Assembly (NCBI GenBank): GCA_943736015.1
Contig: OX031071.1
Span: 43,154,619 to 43,218,618, forward strand
Direction: 5' to 3'
From: Tridacna crocea
Taxonomy: Eukaryota > Mollusca > Bivalvia > Cardiida > Cardiidae
Length of the DNA: 64,000 nucleotides
The notes below the pieces were generated by a model. It did not search any database and was not told the DNA's origin. It worked only from the letters and a program-made list of their open reading frames with translations. A program made the position numbers and the translations under genes. Numbering within the stretch: position 1 is the stretch's first letter; each line of letters starts with the position of its first letter. Shown piece after piece: positions 9,910 through 20,879 of this stretch.

Positions 9910-12367
9910 CTACAGAGAGTGGCAACTGTTTCGAAGGATAAAGTAAAATAGATGAAATTAAACTCACTTCAATATAAATGAAAATGACAAAAGGGGTGTC
10001 AAAATTGACAAGACTCGAGAGTAGATGGCCACTGTGCCAACATTGAAACAGCCCTAAAGAAACGCACACAAATACCAGTATTACGAGACATCTCGACACA
10101 GAGTGTTGTAGCCTACAATCCAATAAGTTGAGGAAATGTGCGGAAATATCTCTTTCCCATGTACATGTCTCTTAATTCAACATTTCTCTTCTAGAAATAC
10201 TGCCTGAGATAAATTGTCTCAAATAATCGAAGGCTTTGTTCACTTAAAATAAAAGAGTTTCATAGCTAAAAGGGGAGGGGGGCCAACCATTTCCCCACAC
10301 ACTCCACACTGGAACAACGTGACATGAGGAAAATGAATCCTTAACGACATAGATACCAACAATGCATGCATATCAAAATTCCAGCTCAGTGAGTTATGGA
10401 AGGTAGAATAAGACCTATTTGACATCTGAAATTCTCGTTTTATTTCGACGAAAGTCTTTTTAAAACGAAACCGCTGCATAGCAGTCAGCACTCACTATAA
10501 TAAGGAAGATTTGCTTGTCAACATCTGTTGACCTTTCGGGTGATTACTTATTACTCAATCAAGACATGAGGACCGGTTAATAAATATTTCAGAATCATTT
10601 CAGAGGACATAAATACTAATTAAACGGCATTAATTATTGGCTCCTCCTGCAGTCTTGAAATCCGAACCACTGAAACTTGTATGAACTCGCTTATCTAGGG
10701 TCAATGTGTCATGCTTGCAAGCGTGAATTCCATTAGTATTTGCTCTCAGACTGGTTTACGTAATATAAAAAGAGCAGTGCATTCAGTGGTGACTGAGGTG
10801 TTACAAAATTCCTGAGTTCTTATCAGGTAAGATGATGGTTCAAAGTCTGTTCATAGTTAAGAATCCAAGACTAGAAAGAACATGAGAAGCATGCAGGGAT
10901 ATTACAGCTTGGCGTGTTCAACATACGGAGAACAGTATGTTTCTGTTATCCAGAAAATTAGTCGGTTATTAACCCGATATGCAGTATGCAACGCTGTTTT
11001 AAGGCACGGGAGGGAAACATGCCGATTATGGCCATATCATAGTATTTCTGACATTTAAATTAACACACTTCCTGTCCCAGCGGACAATCTGAATGTTGAC
11101 TTGGCAACAAAAGTAGCAGTTACATTCTTGAACGTAACTTTAAATCTAACACATATACTTGTATTACGATCCATACAGCTACTGCACTGTATGGGGCATG
11201 TGAATTATTGATAATGAAAGAAAAGCTATTTAGATGAAAGGAACATCAAATTCAAAAGAATGAAGATACGAGAAGATTTCGAAATCGAGAATCACGCCTT
11301 CATTATATAGGAACATGAGAAAAGTCCACATACGACTACATAAGAACGATACAACAAGTTGTTTATGAATGAATGATAATGGTAGGAAAAGACACTATGA
11401 TTCGGTGCTTTGAACGGCACATACACATATCGGAAGATCGTATTTAAACCCAAAAGGAGAAATACACGGACAGAAAAACTCTGTGTAGGAGTGGAAATAA
11501 TGTACTAGAAGGACTATTTGATGAAAATGTTTTTTATTCATCACTTGTAAAAGTGATTAATGCCAGATATGCACACAGAACATTGGTTGCATCACGTTGA
11601 ATGCCAAATTCCTTTTATATGGTACTAGATATTCTGAACCAGAAGCGGCTGCTTATGAGACATTTGTATTCATATTGCGTAGTAAAAGGTAATATTCATG
11701 TATATTTACACTCCATTCATTTCCACGAATTCCGTTGGAAATTGGGGGAGAACATATGAAAATCCTCACTCAAATCGTCAAACAGAAGTCCGGGAGTCAA
11801 ATGTTAATAACTTCGCCATGAGTTATTCGTTGAGTTAAAAAAGAAAACGGCCATTACTAAAATTCATGCACAAACAATAGTTGAATAAAAGGCTAATTAG
11901 CACATGGCTACACGAGAATATTATCATACATGAAACAAAACCACCAGCCGGTTTTGTAAGATGTATCATGCAATAAGGAAACTCTTTCTCTGGCTAGTTC
12001 AATGCAATACGGACGTATGCTGCAGGCTGCACAACGATATGAGGCAAGGATAAATCTCGTATTGCTAAAATTAAGAATGTAATGGAAAGTACAAATACTT
12101 ATAAATAGTAATAAAATAAAATATTTATGAAAAATTGTGAAATTTCAAGCCGTATATTGCGCATAGGATATATCGGCGTCCTTGTTACAAATTCATCGTG
12201 AGGGAGGGCGTTTGAGAGAAGTCATATTAATATTATTAGCTGACCCGAGTAATGCTAACACACCTGCTTAATGCTACACTTCCTAGGATTCCAAAATTGT
12301 TGTTAATGAAAGTCAGCACTTCTCTCTATGTTTTGCTTGCCCATTTTGTAAGAAATCAACTCTAAAG
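9910..12367. other. Gene-free region
   Basis: AT-rich DNA without recognisable genes, MITEs or tandem repeats. Only short, unsupported ORFs. Confidence 0.5.
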
Positions 12368-12404
12368 AATCTGTGGGGCCCATAAGGGAGTTTATGTGTT
12401 GGAT

Positions 12405-12701
12405 GAAATTGAATGATTAAGCTAGACTTACCTTCGTAGAAGTAAGGCGAAGGTTGATCATAATTTCATCCGACACAAAACTCCCTTAGGGCTAACACGC
12501 CCACCCTCATCCACCCTTCCAACGATTCCTTACAAAATTATGCAACAACTGCGCCATAAGTACTCTAAAGTATGACAACCTGGATTGCTGACGCTGCGTC
12601 ATAATCTGTGTGAGCCCTAAGGGAGTTTTGTGTCGGATGAAATTATGATCAACCTTCGCCTTACTTCTACGAAGGTAGGTCTAGCTTAATCATTTAATTT
12701 C
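12405..12701. repeat. Inverted repeat, 89-bp arms, 119-bp loop
   Basis: Arms at 12405-12493 and 12613-12701 are near-perfect reverse complements. The inner part of each arm (ATTTCATCCGACACAAAAC, then TCCCTTAGGGC) is a variant of the 42-bp terminal repeat of the element at 7424-12409. The outer part of each arm adds CTTCGTAGAAGTAAGGCGAA, absent from the 42-bp repeat. It looks like a small internally deleted relative within a larger inverted duplication. Confidence 0.75.
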
Positions 12702-12823
12702 ATGAAATATTGCAAGAATGTAGGATTTAAATTCCATATTTGGTTCCAGAACTATATTTTGAAGGTTTGAATCCCGCGGTAAATTTATCAATTATTATAA
12801 CAATAACTTATCCATTACATACA

Positions 12824-13051
12824 TTAACTTTTTCCAAAACCACAAAATTTGGACTAGTCCAAACTGAAAGCATTTGCAGCCGACAAACTAAATGTGAATC
12901 AAAAATTGAAATTTTATTGGCAATGGGTAGAAAACATTGCGGGAAAAGGAGAAAATGCTGGTTACCAGCATTTTCTCCTTTTCCTAAAATGTATTCAAAA
13001 GGCTTCTGCGTCAGGGTCGTCAAAAGTCGTCATTGTGTGGTAAAGAATTAA
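12824..13051. mobile_element. Family A hairpin MITE (A11)
   Basis: Starts TTAACTTTTTCCAAAACC and ends GTGGTAAAGAATTAA. Perfect hairpin at about 12931-12990. Family C copy C1 follows within 10 bp. Confidence 0.75.
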
Positions 13052-13056
13052 TATGA

Positions 13057-13281
13057 GCCATGCTCCGACAAAAGGGGGCTTAATACATCTCTGTAATGTG
13101 TTATACCAAACAAGACATCACCTAAACATAAATACATATAATCTTTTTTGTCAAACAACCCAATGAATCATGAGGTAGAATCATCCTTTGAAATGCAGAA
13201 ATTTTAAAGATAGTGTAAAGTTTCCGTCCACTTCAGTCTGCGAAGGCTAATCGCATTGAGCCCCCTTTTGACAGAGCACGC
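13057..13281. mobile_element. Family C MITE (C1)
   Basis: Family description. The consensus is ~230 bp. The left terminus is like CATGCTCTGTGAAAAGGGGG followed by CTTAATAC, and the inverted right terminus reads AAGCCCCCTTTTCACAGAGC. An internal GAGGTAGA...TGACATACAG block and a GTCAGCCTG-type hairpin are shared between copies. There is no ORF. This copy has CCGACAAAAGGGGGCTTAAT at left and GAGCCCCCTTTTGACAGAGC at right. Confidence 0.65.
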
Positions 13282-13506
13282 ACAGTAAAGATCTACAACA
13301 GGCTTTTACGGCTAATTGTTTTCACGAAATACTTAGCTACTAGACTTTACAGAGCACGCACAGTAAAGATCTACAATAGGCTTTTACGGCTAATTGTTTT
13401 CACGAAATACTTAGCTACTAGACTTTACAGAGCACGCACAGTAAAGATCTACAATAGGCTTTTACGGCTAATTGTGTTCACGAAATACTTAGCTACTAGA
13501 CTTTAC
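13273..13506. repeat. Tandem repeat, 3 units of 78 bp
   Basis: Units start AGAGCACGCACAGTAAAG at 13273, 13351 and 13429 and are nearly identical. The first unit begins inside the right end of family C copy C1, so the array may derive from amplification of its flank. Confidence 0.9.
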
Positions 13507-13524
13507 AAAAACACATAGAGGATA

Positions 13525-13672
13525 ATCAACTGGTTATTTTTTATATGAAAAATATCTCACGAGGATGCGTTGTTAGGCGTTGAAAAAAACGAGTGCGGAG
13601 CACAAGTTTTTTTTTAACGCCTTACGACGTATCCGAGTGAGATAGTTTTCATATAAAAAATAACCAGTTGAT
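13525..13672. mobile_element. Fold-back element, 148 bp
   Basis: Left arm ATCAACTGGTTATTTTTTAT continues to TATCTCAC. The right arm is its complement, ending AATAACCAGTTGAT. The centre reads AGGCGTTG...AACGCCTTACGACG. No coding capacity. Probably a MITE of unknown superfamily. Confidence 0.7.
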
Positions 13673-13679
13673 AGTTCTA

Positions 13680-15011
13680 TTTATTATATATCTTATTAAC
13701 ATTATTATTTTTAATTTTTCGTTTGAAAGTCAAAATCAATACTTTGGATAGAGAGAAGAAATCAAGGACACAGTGCGGATGAATACATAATTTAAAAGAA
13801 CAAAACGAAACTTTACAAAACTTACAATTAATACTATCTATAAGTGCTTAATGAAAAAGAAAGTAGTCCCTAAATTAAACAGGAAGTGAAAGTGAAAGTT
13901 GATACCGTCACTGGTGATGATATCAAAATTTGTTACACTGGGAAATTCCAGGATTTCACTGCTAGGTATATAATAAATTTATTTAGCCTCGTCTACTTAC
14001 AAAATGTAACCCAAATGTAATTTTTGGCCAAAAAAGGGTACAAATGCACTCTTGCTGCACTGTTTTCCTGTATGCTGAAAGTCATCCAGAAATAATCCTA
14101 AAAGTTATGTTTTGATTTACATAAGGAATACAGAGCACGATTAGTACATGTGTATCTAGATTTGTGCCCCTTAAAACATAAAATATATTTTCGAATGGGC
14201 TTAATCGGAAAAATGACTTAAAACTCAATCTATCAACGTTATAAATCAGATAAAAAAGGGCAATTGCTCACCTCCTAGAGTGTGTGTTGTCACAGTCCTT
14301 GGAAAGTATTCAATGCGAGTGGATCTAGATGTACTAATAGCGAGAATCTGTTGGCCTCGTCTGTATGTTAATATAATTCTTCCTGGGTGGTTAAAGCAGA
14401 GATCGGCGGCGGAGAGAAATCTGTTACCCGCTGCTGCTAACATGCAGTTATAAAGCTGTCCACTGTATGACCCAATGGATCTTTATCTCTGTCCAATCAT
14501 AGTGGATAAAATTATCACGTGATCTCCCACAAGTGCCATGCGTGGGTTTCGTCCTATTACACCATGTTATTTCGACTATTAACCTTCCTTTCTTGCGGAT
14601 ATAAGAATTAATAAAAACCAAAACATTGTAACATTGTAACAAATAGATAGAATATTATTACTGAGTAGTGTCCCTACCTTCCGACATGTACAATTTTCAC
14701 CGAAATCTTTGACATATATATCTATCTTTGATGATCTGATCGACCCGGACTTTTCATACGACAGGATGAGAGAAAATTCAACCTTTAACTTTGTGAAGGA
14801 TTATGATGTAGGGGGAATTTCACTTCAACAACAGTTTTCCTCCATCTACACTGTGTGATCCTCATAATTACAAGGACATAGCGTCCGTCTTTGTATTTGT
14901 GATTGTCAAAAAACATCGTGTAGATCTATAAAATATTTGATAAGTAATTAGATAATAAGTAACATCTTTTTATTTTTCCATCAAATTTCTCATCTAACTA
15001 TGCCAAACCAT
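13680..15011. other. Gene-free region
   Basis: No recognisable gene, RNA or repeat. The ORFs on the minus strand (14246-14642) have no features I recognise. Confidence 0.45.
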
Positions 15012-16048
15012 AACAAGAGGACCAAAAAGGCCCTGTATGACTAAACTTGCGAATATGTACAAATTACAGACACCAAATACTACAAGTATACACCAAATGG
15101 TTTCGAACAAGATTTTTACATTTTCTGTCTTTTCCAAACAACAAACTTTTAGACTGGTCCAAATTGAAAGGACTTGTAGACGACAAAATGAAGGCAAATC
15201 AAAAATTGAAATTTGTTTCCAGCAGGGTAGAAAACATTGTGGAAAAAGGAGAAAAGATTATCTGAAGTGCTTCACTAGATGAACCTATAACTGCCAAATT
15301 TGATAACCCTTGGCATTACAGTAAAGAGCAAGGAGTTTTCACTATAAAATCCCATGTGCTACTTGCAATCCCCATACAAGGCCATTTTTTACCCCAGGGC
15401 TACAGGCTGAACAATTTTTGTAGAGGTTCATTGAGCTACATGTTAAATTTGATAGCCCTGGGCCATACGGTTTATAATTTGAAGTTTGTTTTTTATTTAT
15501 TATCATATCTATATAAGCCCATGTAAAACTTTTGAGCCCGGGGCAGGGCCAATTTCTGCCCTAGGGCTCAAGTTTTGATAATTTTTCTAGAGGTCTATTA
15601 GATAAAGCTACATGCTAAATGTGGTCGACAGACCATAGCCATTGGTTAACAACCAGAAGAGTTTTAAAGTTTTCGCAACATAAGTCTATGTAAAATTTGT
15701 GACCCCCGGGACGGGACTAAATTTGACCCTGGGCCTATAATTTAAAAAGAAAGTAGTAGGGTTTTATTAAATGAAGCAGCAAGCATAAATTGGTAGCCCT
15801 AAGTCTCTTGCTTCCGAACAATACGAATTTCAAAGAGTTTCAATATGTTACAGTCCCTTACAAAGGAAACCAATTCTTCTGAAAAGCAAAGTCCTTAAGA
15901 TAGCCATGGCAGGTTCATTTCTGCGAAGTCTTGTAAATATTGGGTACGCAGTTTCAGAGAAGATGTTTTAGAAAAAAAGTTGATGCAAGGACGGACTGAC
16001 GCACGAGCCATGTATGAGGTCGCTTGTCTTCGGTCCGTGGAGCTAAAA
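15012..16048 (+). repeat. Family E interspersed repeat, ~1 kb (E1)
   Basis: Starts AACAAGAGGACCAAAAAGGC and ends GGTCCGTGGAGCTAAA. Inside are repeated phrases such as TTGTGACCCCCGGG...GACCCTGGGCCTATAATTT, each followed by AAGCTACATG and GGTAGCCCTA. The same architecture is found at 35849-36834. A half family A MITE lies inside (15124-15256). It is non-coding. Confidence 0.65.
15124..15256. mobile_element. Family A MITE, half copy (A12)
   Basis: Carries the left half (TTTCCAAACAACAAACTTTT to GGAAAAAGGAGAAAAG) and stops exactly at the hairpin centre. The other arm and end are missing. Confidence 0.65.
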
Positions 16049-16210
16049 ACCTTACAAGGCGACAAATCAAAGTATTGGCGTATGGTCTTTTACAGAATGA
16101 CTGTTACACATTTTTTGTCAAAGTGCTGAAAATACATAAAATGAGAAAAAAAAGAGGATTTGTGTGGAGGAAAAAAGGCAATTTCTTTATAAATTCGTAA
16201 GATGAACGCT

Positions 16211-16434
16211 ATATATTTTACCACACAACCCCGAGTTTTTACCACCCAAAAAGTCGAGACCTTTGTAAACATTGTGAGAAGAGGAGAAAATTCAGGTATC
16301 TGTATTTTTCTTCTTTGCCCCCAGTGTTTTTTAATCCTTCAAACCACAAATTCTAATTAAGTCATAAATATATCAATTTTGTCTTCTGCAAATACTGGAC
16401 AAATAAAACTTTTAGTTTTGTGGTAAGGAGTTAA
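16211..16434. mobile_element. Family A MITE, diverged (A13)
   Basis: Left end ATTTTACCACACAACCCCGAG, right end TTGTGGTAAGGAGTTAA. The hairpin (about 16265-16325) is eroded, for example TTCAGGTATCTGTATTTTTC in its centre, which suggests an old copy. Confidence 0.6.
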
Positions 16435-16554
16435 ACGATAAGAACACTGGACCTTTGTTCATGACGTCAACGTTTTATCACTAATAACAGACGTATCTGT
16501 CCTATCCTTCTGTCGGATGTTTAATCTTTTTATTATCAACAATCCATTTTCTGT

Positions 16555-17108
16555 TTAAAGGTGGGTATTTAGAATTTTTACATCTCACCAAATCAAAAAA
16601 AATGTATATATCACTCCAATTCATAAGAAAAATTAATTCAAATCATCATTAATTAGGATTCATAAAATTATATAAAAAAAAAAAAAAATTGATGGTGTTC
16701 CCTTAAAAGGCTACGTAGCCTCTTAAGCTATTTTTAGATTTCGCGCCAAAATTAATAAAGCATTGTGGCAATGTCAAGTGACTGGCACGTGACTCATAGC
16801 GCTTAAATTACATAACATAACAAACATGAAATGATTATTTTCCATAATGTCTTCTTCGGACGCTATGTTTGAAACTTCGTCTGTGTATTCCTGTATGTAA
16901 ATGAGCGAATTGATAATCTAAAAATAGAACGTGTCTCCCGTCGGTGTCAACCTGGGCCGAAGTAAATCTCTAATTACTCGTGTTGTCGGATGGTTTTCGA
17001 CTGCTGGGGTTTTATGAATGAAAAGTAAAAGCCTTTGGAAGTATAAGGATGATTTTTTTTGAATTTTTTATAACATTTTCGTCCCAAAATCTGAAGGGCC
17101 ACCTTTAA
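16555..17108 (+). mobile_element. Family B MITE, 554 bp (B2)
   Basis: Full length from TTAAAGGTGGGTATTTAG to GGGCCACCTTTAA, collinear with B1, with the TACGTAGCC palindrome at about 16706. Confidence 0.8.
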
Positions 17109-17288
17109 GACAAAAATATTGATAGAACTAGTCTTAAAGTTGCAATACTTAACATGTTTTTACGATCATTCATAAAGCCAGCTGATTGACCATTTACCCC
17201 ATAAGGCATTTCTATGGTATCTCTAATTGAACATAAATAACAGCAAGGATGAAGCCATTTCTTATGTGACACCTTTAGATAGTGTACG

Positions 17289-17408
17289 AAACATTGTGGC
17301 AAAAGGTGAAATTACTCGTCACGAGCAATTTCACCTTTTACCACAATGTTTTCCAAAGGTTCCTACAAGCAATGCGTAGAAATGAGTATTTATGGATTAA
17401 AGGGTTAA
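17289..17408. mobile_element. Family A MITE with variant hairpin (A14)
   Basis: The palindrome at 17289-17352 reads ACATTGTGGCAAAAGGTGAA with centre ACTCGTCACGAG, and its inverted arm carries the matching changes. The right end is TTAAAGGGTTAA. Both arms differ from the family consensus in the same way. Confidence 0.55.
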
Positions 17409-17865
17409 ACCATTAAGTATAACGCAAACAATACTGTGATGTGACGACAAAGAGATACCAACGACATGGCTGCGTCTACTGGAGGGGGAGGGGTTGCTTT
17501 CAGTAAAATTCTAAAGGTTTTGCCACAAAAGAAAATAGACTGAAAGATGTTTGAAAGCAAAACCTTTTTAAAATATTGTTAGGACATAAAAAAGTGGTAA
17601 CCAGTATTTTTCCATCTCCAACAATGTTTTCTTTTATCAGATATCCGAAACTCCTCCATATGAGTTAAACATTAGTTTGCTGTCTGCAAATGCATTCAAT
17701 TTGTGAATAAATCAAATACTTTATTTTCTGAATGCTACAAACAGTACATGTGAAAAGTCTCATCAACGTTATATATAGGTAGGTTCATGCAACGATAAAA
17801 ACATTACTTGACTCTCTACTTAATTCTTGGAATCAGCCAGGTAGACTGACAGACGGTGTCTTCCA

Positions 17866-18585
17866 AGTTCGGCCAATTCCATTTCGCCCATTCCCTTTTC
17901 GCCAAAGTTTTCTTCCCATTTCGCCCATTTGCCGCCTTGTCCCCTACCCATTTTGCCCTTTTTCAGTTTGCCCCATTGCCACCTCGCCCAATTACCGTTT
18001 CGCCCTTTTGCCAATTACCCTTTGCCGATTCGTCCAATCCCATCTCGCGTCTTAATCATTTCGCCCCTTCACCACTTCGCCCAATGCCATTTTGCCCAGT
18101 TATCAGCTCGCCCCATGACCGTTTTGGCCCTTACGTGTTGTAGCCTACAAACTCTTTCTTTACCACAGGCGTATAATCATTACCATCAATTGAGGAATTA
18201 ACTTATTAGAGAACTTTTCACTAGTTTTGGGCCCAGATATCAGAAAAATGGTGTTTGCTCGAAATGGGAAGGGGCCTTGTGGGAAAAGAGCGAAATGGTC
18301 TTTGGGCGAAATGGGAAAGTTTGGCGAGATGGCTTCTGGGCGAAATGAAAAGTAGGCGAAAATGAATTTGAGCAAAACGGGAAAAGGGCAGGACAGCGTT
18401 GTCTGCGCACGTCATATTCTTCGAAGATTCGATTTATAGATTGCCATCTAGCAGGAGATAATGGGCAGGACAGATATTTGGCGGAATGGGAAAAGGGCGA
18501 AGTTGGAAAGGGCGAAAAAAGAATGGGCGAAACGGGAAAAATTCTAGCGAAATGGGAATGGGCGAGATGGGATTGGACGAACTGA
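17866..18585. repeat. Irregular inverted array of TTCGCCC / GGGCGAAA motifs
   Basis: From 17866 to about 18125 the plus strand carries many copies of (T)TTCGCCCATTT-like words. From about 18270 to 18585 the complementary form GGGCGAAATGGGAA predominates. The ~145-bp gap between contains unrelated sequence. Units are irregular, 10-25 bp. ORFs on both strands (up to 133 codons, Pro/Phe/Ser-rich) follow from the repeat and are not credible genes. Confidence 0.75.
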
Positions 18586-18798
18586 CAGACAGACGAGGGG
18601 ACGAAATTACCAACTGATCCCATTTCTTTTTTTCTTTTCACGAAATATGATTTAGAACACTACTGGCAATGGAGAAATTAATGCTTAAAACAAACATGTT
18701 CCTCCACTTTACACAATGTTTGCTACATTTACAATTTTAAAACAATACCCCCACCATTCAAGGCGCAGTCACTATTTCGCCTGCTACTTTTTTTCAAT

Positions 18799-19190
18799 AT
18801 TGTCTCGACTGTTGCCGCCGGGTAATTAGGAAATCACAGAAGCACAATTTAAGTTTACTCTTTAGTTAAACTTTAAAGCTAAATAAATGAGTCGTGTTCT
18901 GTAAAAAGGGGGCTTAATACCTCTGTAAAAACTATTGAACCATGTCACTTCGTCGCCTATTGACAGAGTAGAGCAATCCAAGGGCCATAATGGCCCTCTT
19001 GCTTTCAAATTATTAATTTCATACAGCGGCTTCCTTGACAAATGCCACATCAGCGTTTTCAACGCTTTGATTTCAACATTGTCTTGAATTTTGCCGCTGC
19101 GTAATTAGGAAATCACAAAAGCGCGGTTTAAATTTACTTTTTAGTTATACCTCTGTAAAAACTATTGCTTTATGTCACTCGGCGCAGTAC
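18799..19190. repeat. Diverged direct repeat with partial family C insertion
   Basis: A block at 18799-18870 (GGTAATTAGGAAATCACA) recurs at about 19077-19150. The first copy is followed by a partial family C element (TGTTCTGTAAAAAGGGGGCT, about 18893-18965). A reversed family E fragment lies at 18971-19005 (GGGCCATAATGGCCCTCTTG). Confidence 0.5.
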
Positions 19191-19314
19191 GAGCAACCTG
19201 ACATTGGTCAAAGGTTTTGCTATTTGTAAATAGGTATGCGAGGACTTGTTTGGTGCAACCTATCAAGGACGGTTGTTTTCTAGATAAAGAGTAGGTGAGA
19301 CAGAGTGCAATAAG

Positions 19315-19545
19315 TTAAACCCTTTCCCAAACAATTCCTGGTTTTGTACGGGTCTGGAATAGTAGCCTTTTGAAAAACATTGTGGGAAAAGGAGAAAATG
19401 CTAGTAACAAGCATTTTCTCCTTTTCCCACAATGTTTTCTACCCTATCATAGACAGAAATCATCTTTTCAGCAAGAGTTGAATTGTCATATGCAAATGCT
19501 TTCAATTTGGTCTAGTCCAAAGATTTTCGTTTGGGAAAGGGTTAA
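19315..19545. mobile_element. Family A hairpin MITE (A15)
   Basis: Starts TTAAACCCTTTCCCAAACAA and ends TTTGGGAAAGGGTTAA. Hairpin at about 19378-19437 with centre GCTAGTAACAAGC. It shares the CCCAAACAATTCC end variant with copy A18, so a subfamily exists. An older related copy follows at about 19552-19770. Confidence 0.75.
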
Positions 19546-19774
19546 CGGGTAAATTCTCCTAACCACAGAATCTCGTATTTTGATGACCACGTAAACAGCA
19601 GCTTTTGAAAAAAATGATTTGATAAGTTACTTTTACTCATTCTCCACTTCTAACAATGTTTTCTACTCTTTGAGTGTCAGTTTTCATCACATTAGCCCGT
19701 TTGAAAATTTCGATTGTCGTCTGTAAACACTTTGATTAAGAATGGGTCTAAAATGTATTCGTTTGGTAGATATC

Positions 19775-20660
19775 TTAAAGGTGGGTATTCATGTTTTTCA
19801 CATCTCACCAAATTTAAAACAAAAAGAAAATCTATCACAGAGATTTATATGAAAAAGAAAACAATACAAGTCATCAATGATTAAGAATAATAAGATTATA
19901 TTGTTTTTTTATGGTATTCCCTTAAAAGGCTATATAGCCTCTTAAAGGTGGCCCTTCAGATTTTGGGACAAAAATTTTACAATAATGCAAAAAAACTATC
20001 CCTATACTCCCAAAGCCTTTAAATTTGCGTTCATAAAACCCCAGAAGTCGAAAACTATCCGATAACACGAGCAATTAGAGATTTATTACGGACCAGGTTG
20101 ACACCAACGGGAGACACATTCTATTTTTAGATTATCAATTCTCTCATTTAAATACAGGAAAACAAAGTTTCAAACATCCGTCCGGAGAAGACATTATGGA
20201 AAATAATTATTACGTGTTTGTTATGTAATGGAATTTAAGCGTTATTAGTCACGTGCCAGTCACTTGACATTCCCACAATGATTTATTGATTTTTGGCTCG
20301 AAATCTAAAAATAGCTTAAGAGGCTACGTAACCTTTTAAAGGAATACCATCAAAACAAATTTTTTTTATAATTTTATGATTCTTAATTTTTGATAATTTG
20401 TATTGTTTTTTTCATATAAATTTCAATGATATATATATATCTTTTAATTTGGTGTGATATAAAAATTCTAAATACCTACCTTTAAGCTTTATTTAGATTT
20501 CGCGCCAAAAGTAAAAAAAAAAAAAAACATTGTGGGAATGTTGTGTGACTGGCACGTGACTAATGACGCTTAAATTCTATAACATAAGAAACATGTAATT
20601 ACTTTCCACGATGTCTTCATCGGATGCAATGTTTGAAGCTTCATCTATGTAATTCCGGTA
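19775..20660 (+). mobile_element. Family B MITE interrupted by B4 (B3)
   Basis: The left part runs from TTAAAGGTGGGTATTCATG to the TATATAGCCTC segment at 19945. After the nested B4 the element resumes at 20481 (TTAAGC, then TTTAGATTTCGCGCC) and is truncated at about 20660, near family A fragments. Confidence 0.75.
19942..20484 (-). mobile_element. Family B MITE nested in B3 (B4)
   Basis: Full-length reverse copy running from TTAAAGGTGGCCCTTCAG to AAATACCTACCTTTAA. It is inserted exactly at the TTAA that the other copies have in CTCTTAAGCTATTTTTAG, with TTAA on both sides. This shows that family B transposes into TTAA and duplicates it. Confidence 0.85.
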
Positions 20661-20664
20661 TGTT

Positions 20665-20875
20665 AATTTTCCCAAAATGTTTGAAAAAGCTCTCTTGTCC
20701 AGGGTAGTGAAAACCAGGGATTGTGTGGTAAAGGGTTAATAATAACCAGCGTTTTCTCCTTTTTCCATAATGTTTTCTATTCCTCAAAGACTTGAGCTGC
20801 ATTTGATCTGTCATTTACAAGTGATTTCCATATATACAAATCTACAGCACTTTTGCCTGGCAAAGAGTTACTAAC
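20665..20875. mobile_element. Family A fragments
   Basis: A right half (hairpin arm to GTGTGGTAAAGGGTTAA at about 20738) is directly followed by a left-arm-less copy (AACCAGCGTTTTCTCC to GGCAAAGAGTTA). Both are partial. Confidence 0.5.
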
Positions 20876-20879
20876 GTCT

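Larger units (their letters stand above)
7424..12409. mobile_element. Putative 5-kb DNA element bounded by perfect 42-bp inverted repeats
   Basis: The 42 bases at 7424-7465 are the exact reverse complement of 12368-12409 (outer end ATTTCATCCAACACATAAAC). Between them lie a degenerate satellite (7690-9150), one unrecognised 139-codon ORF and featureless DNA. The subterminal block after the left repeat (GACGCTGCGTC palindrome, CAGCAATCCAGG) recurs inverted at about 12578-12605, so it belongs to a wider family. I cannot identify an unambiguous target duplication. The alternative is two independent relics of the same small element. Confidence 0.4.

Noticed and set aside
17820-18641. Proline/phenylalanine-rich genes on either strand
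   Set aside because: The ORFs are produced by the TTCGCCC/GGGCGAAA repeats, exist on both strands and have no conserved motif.
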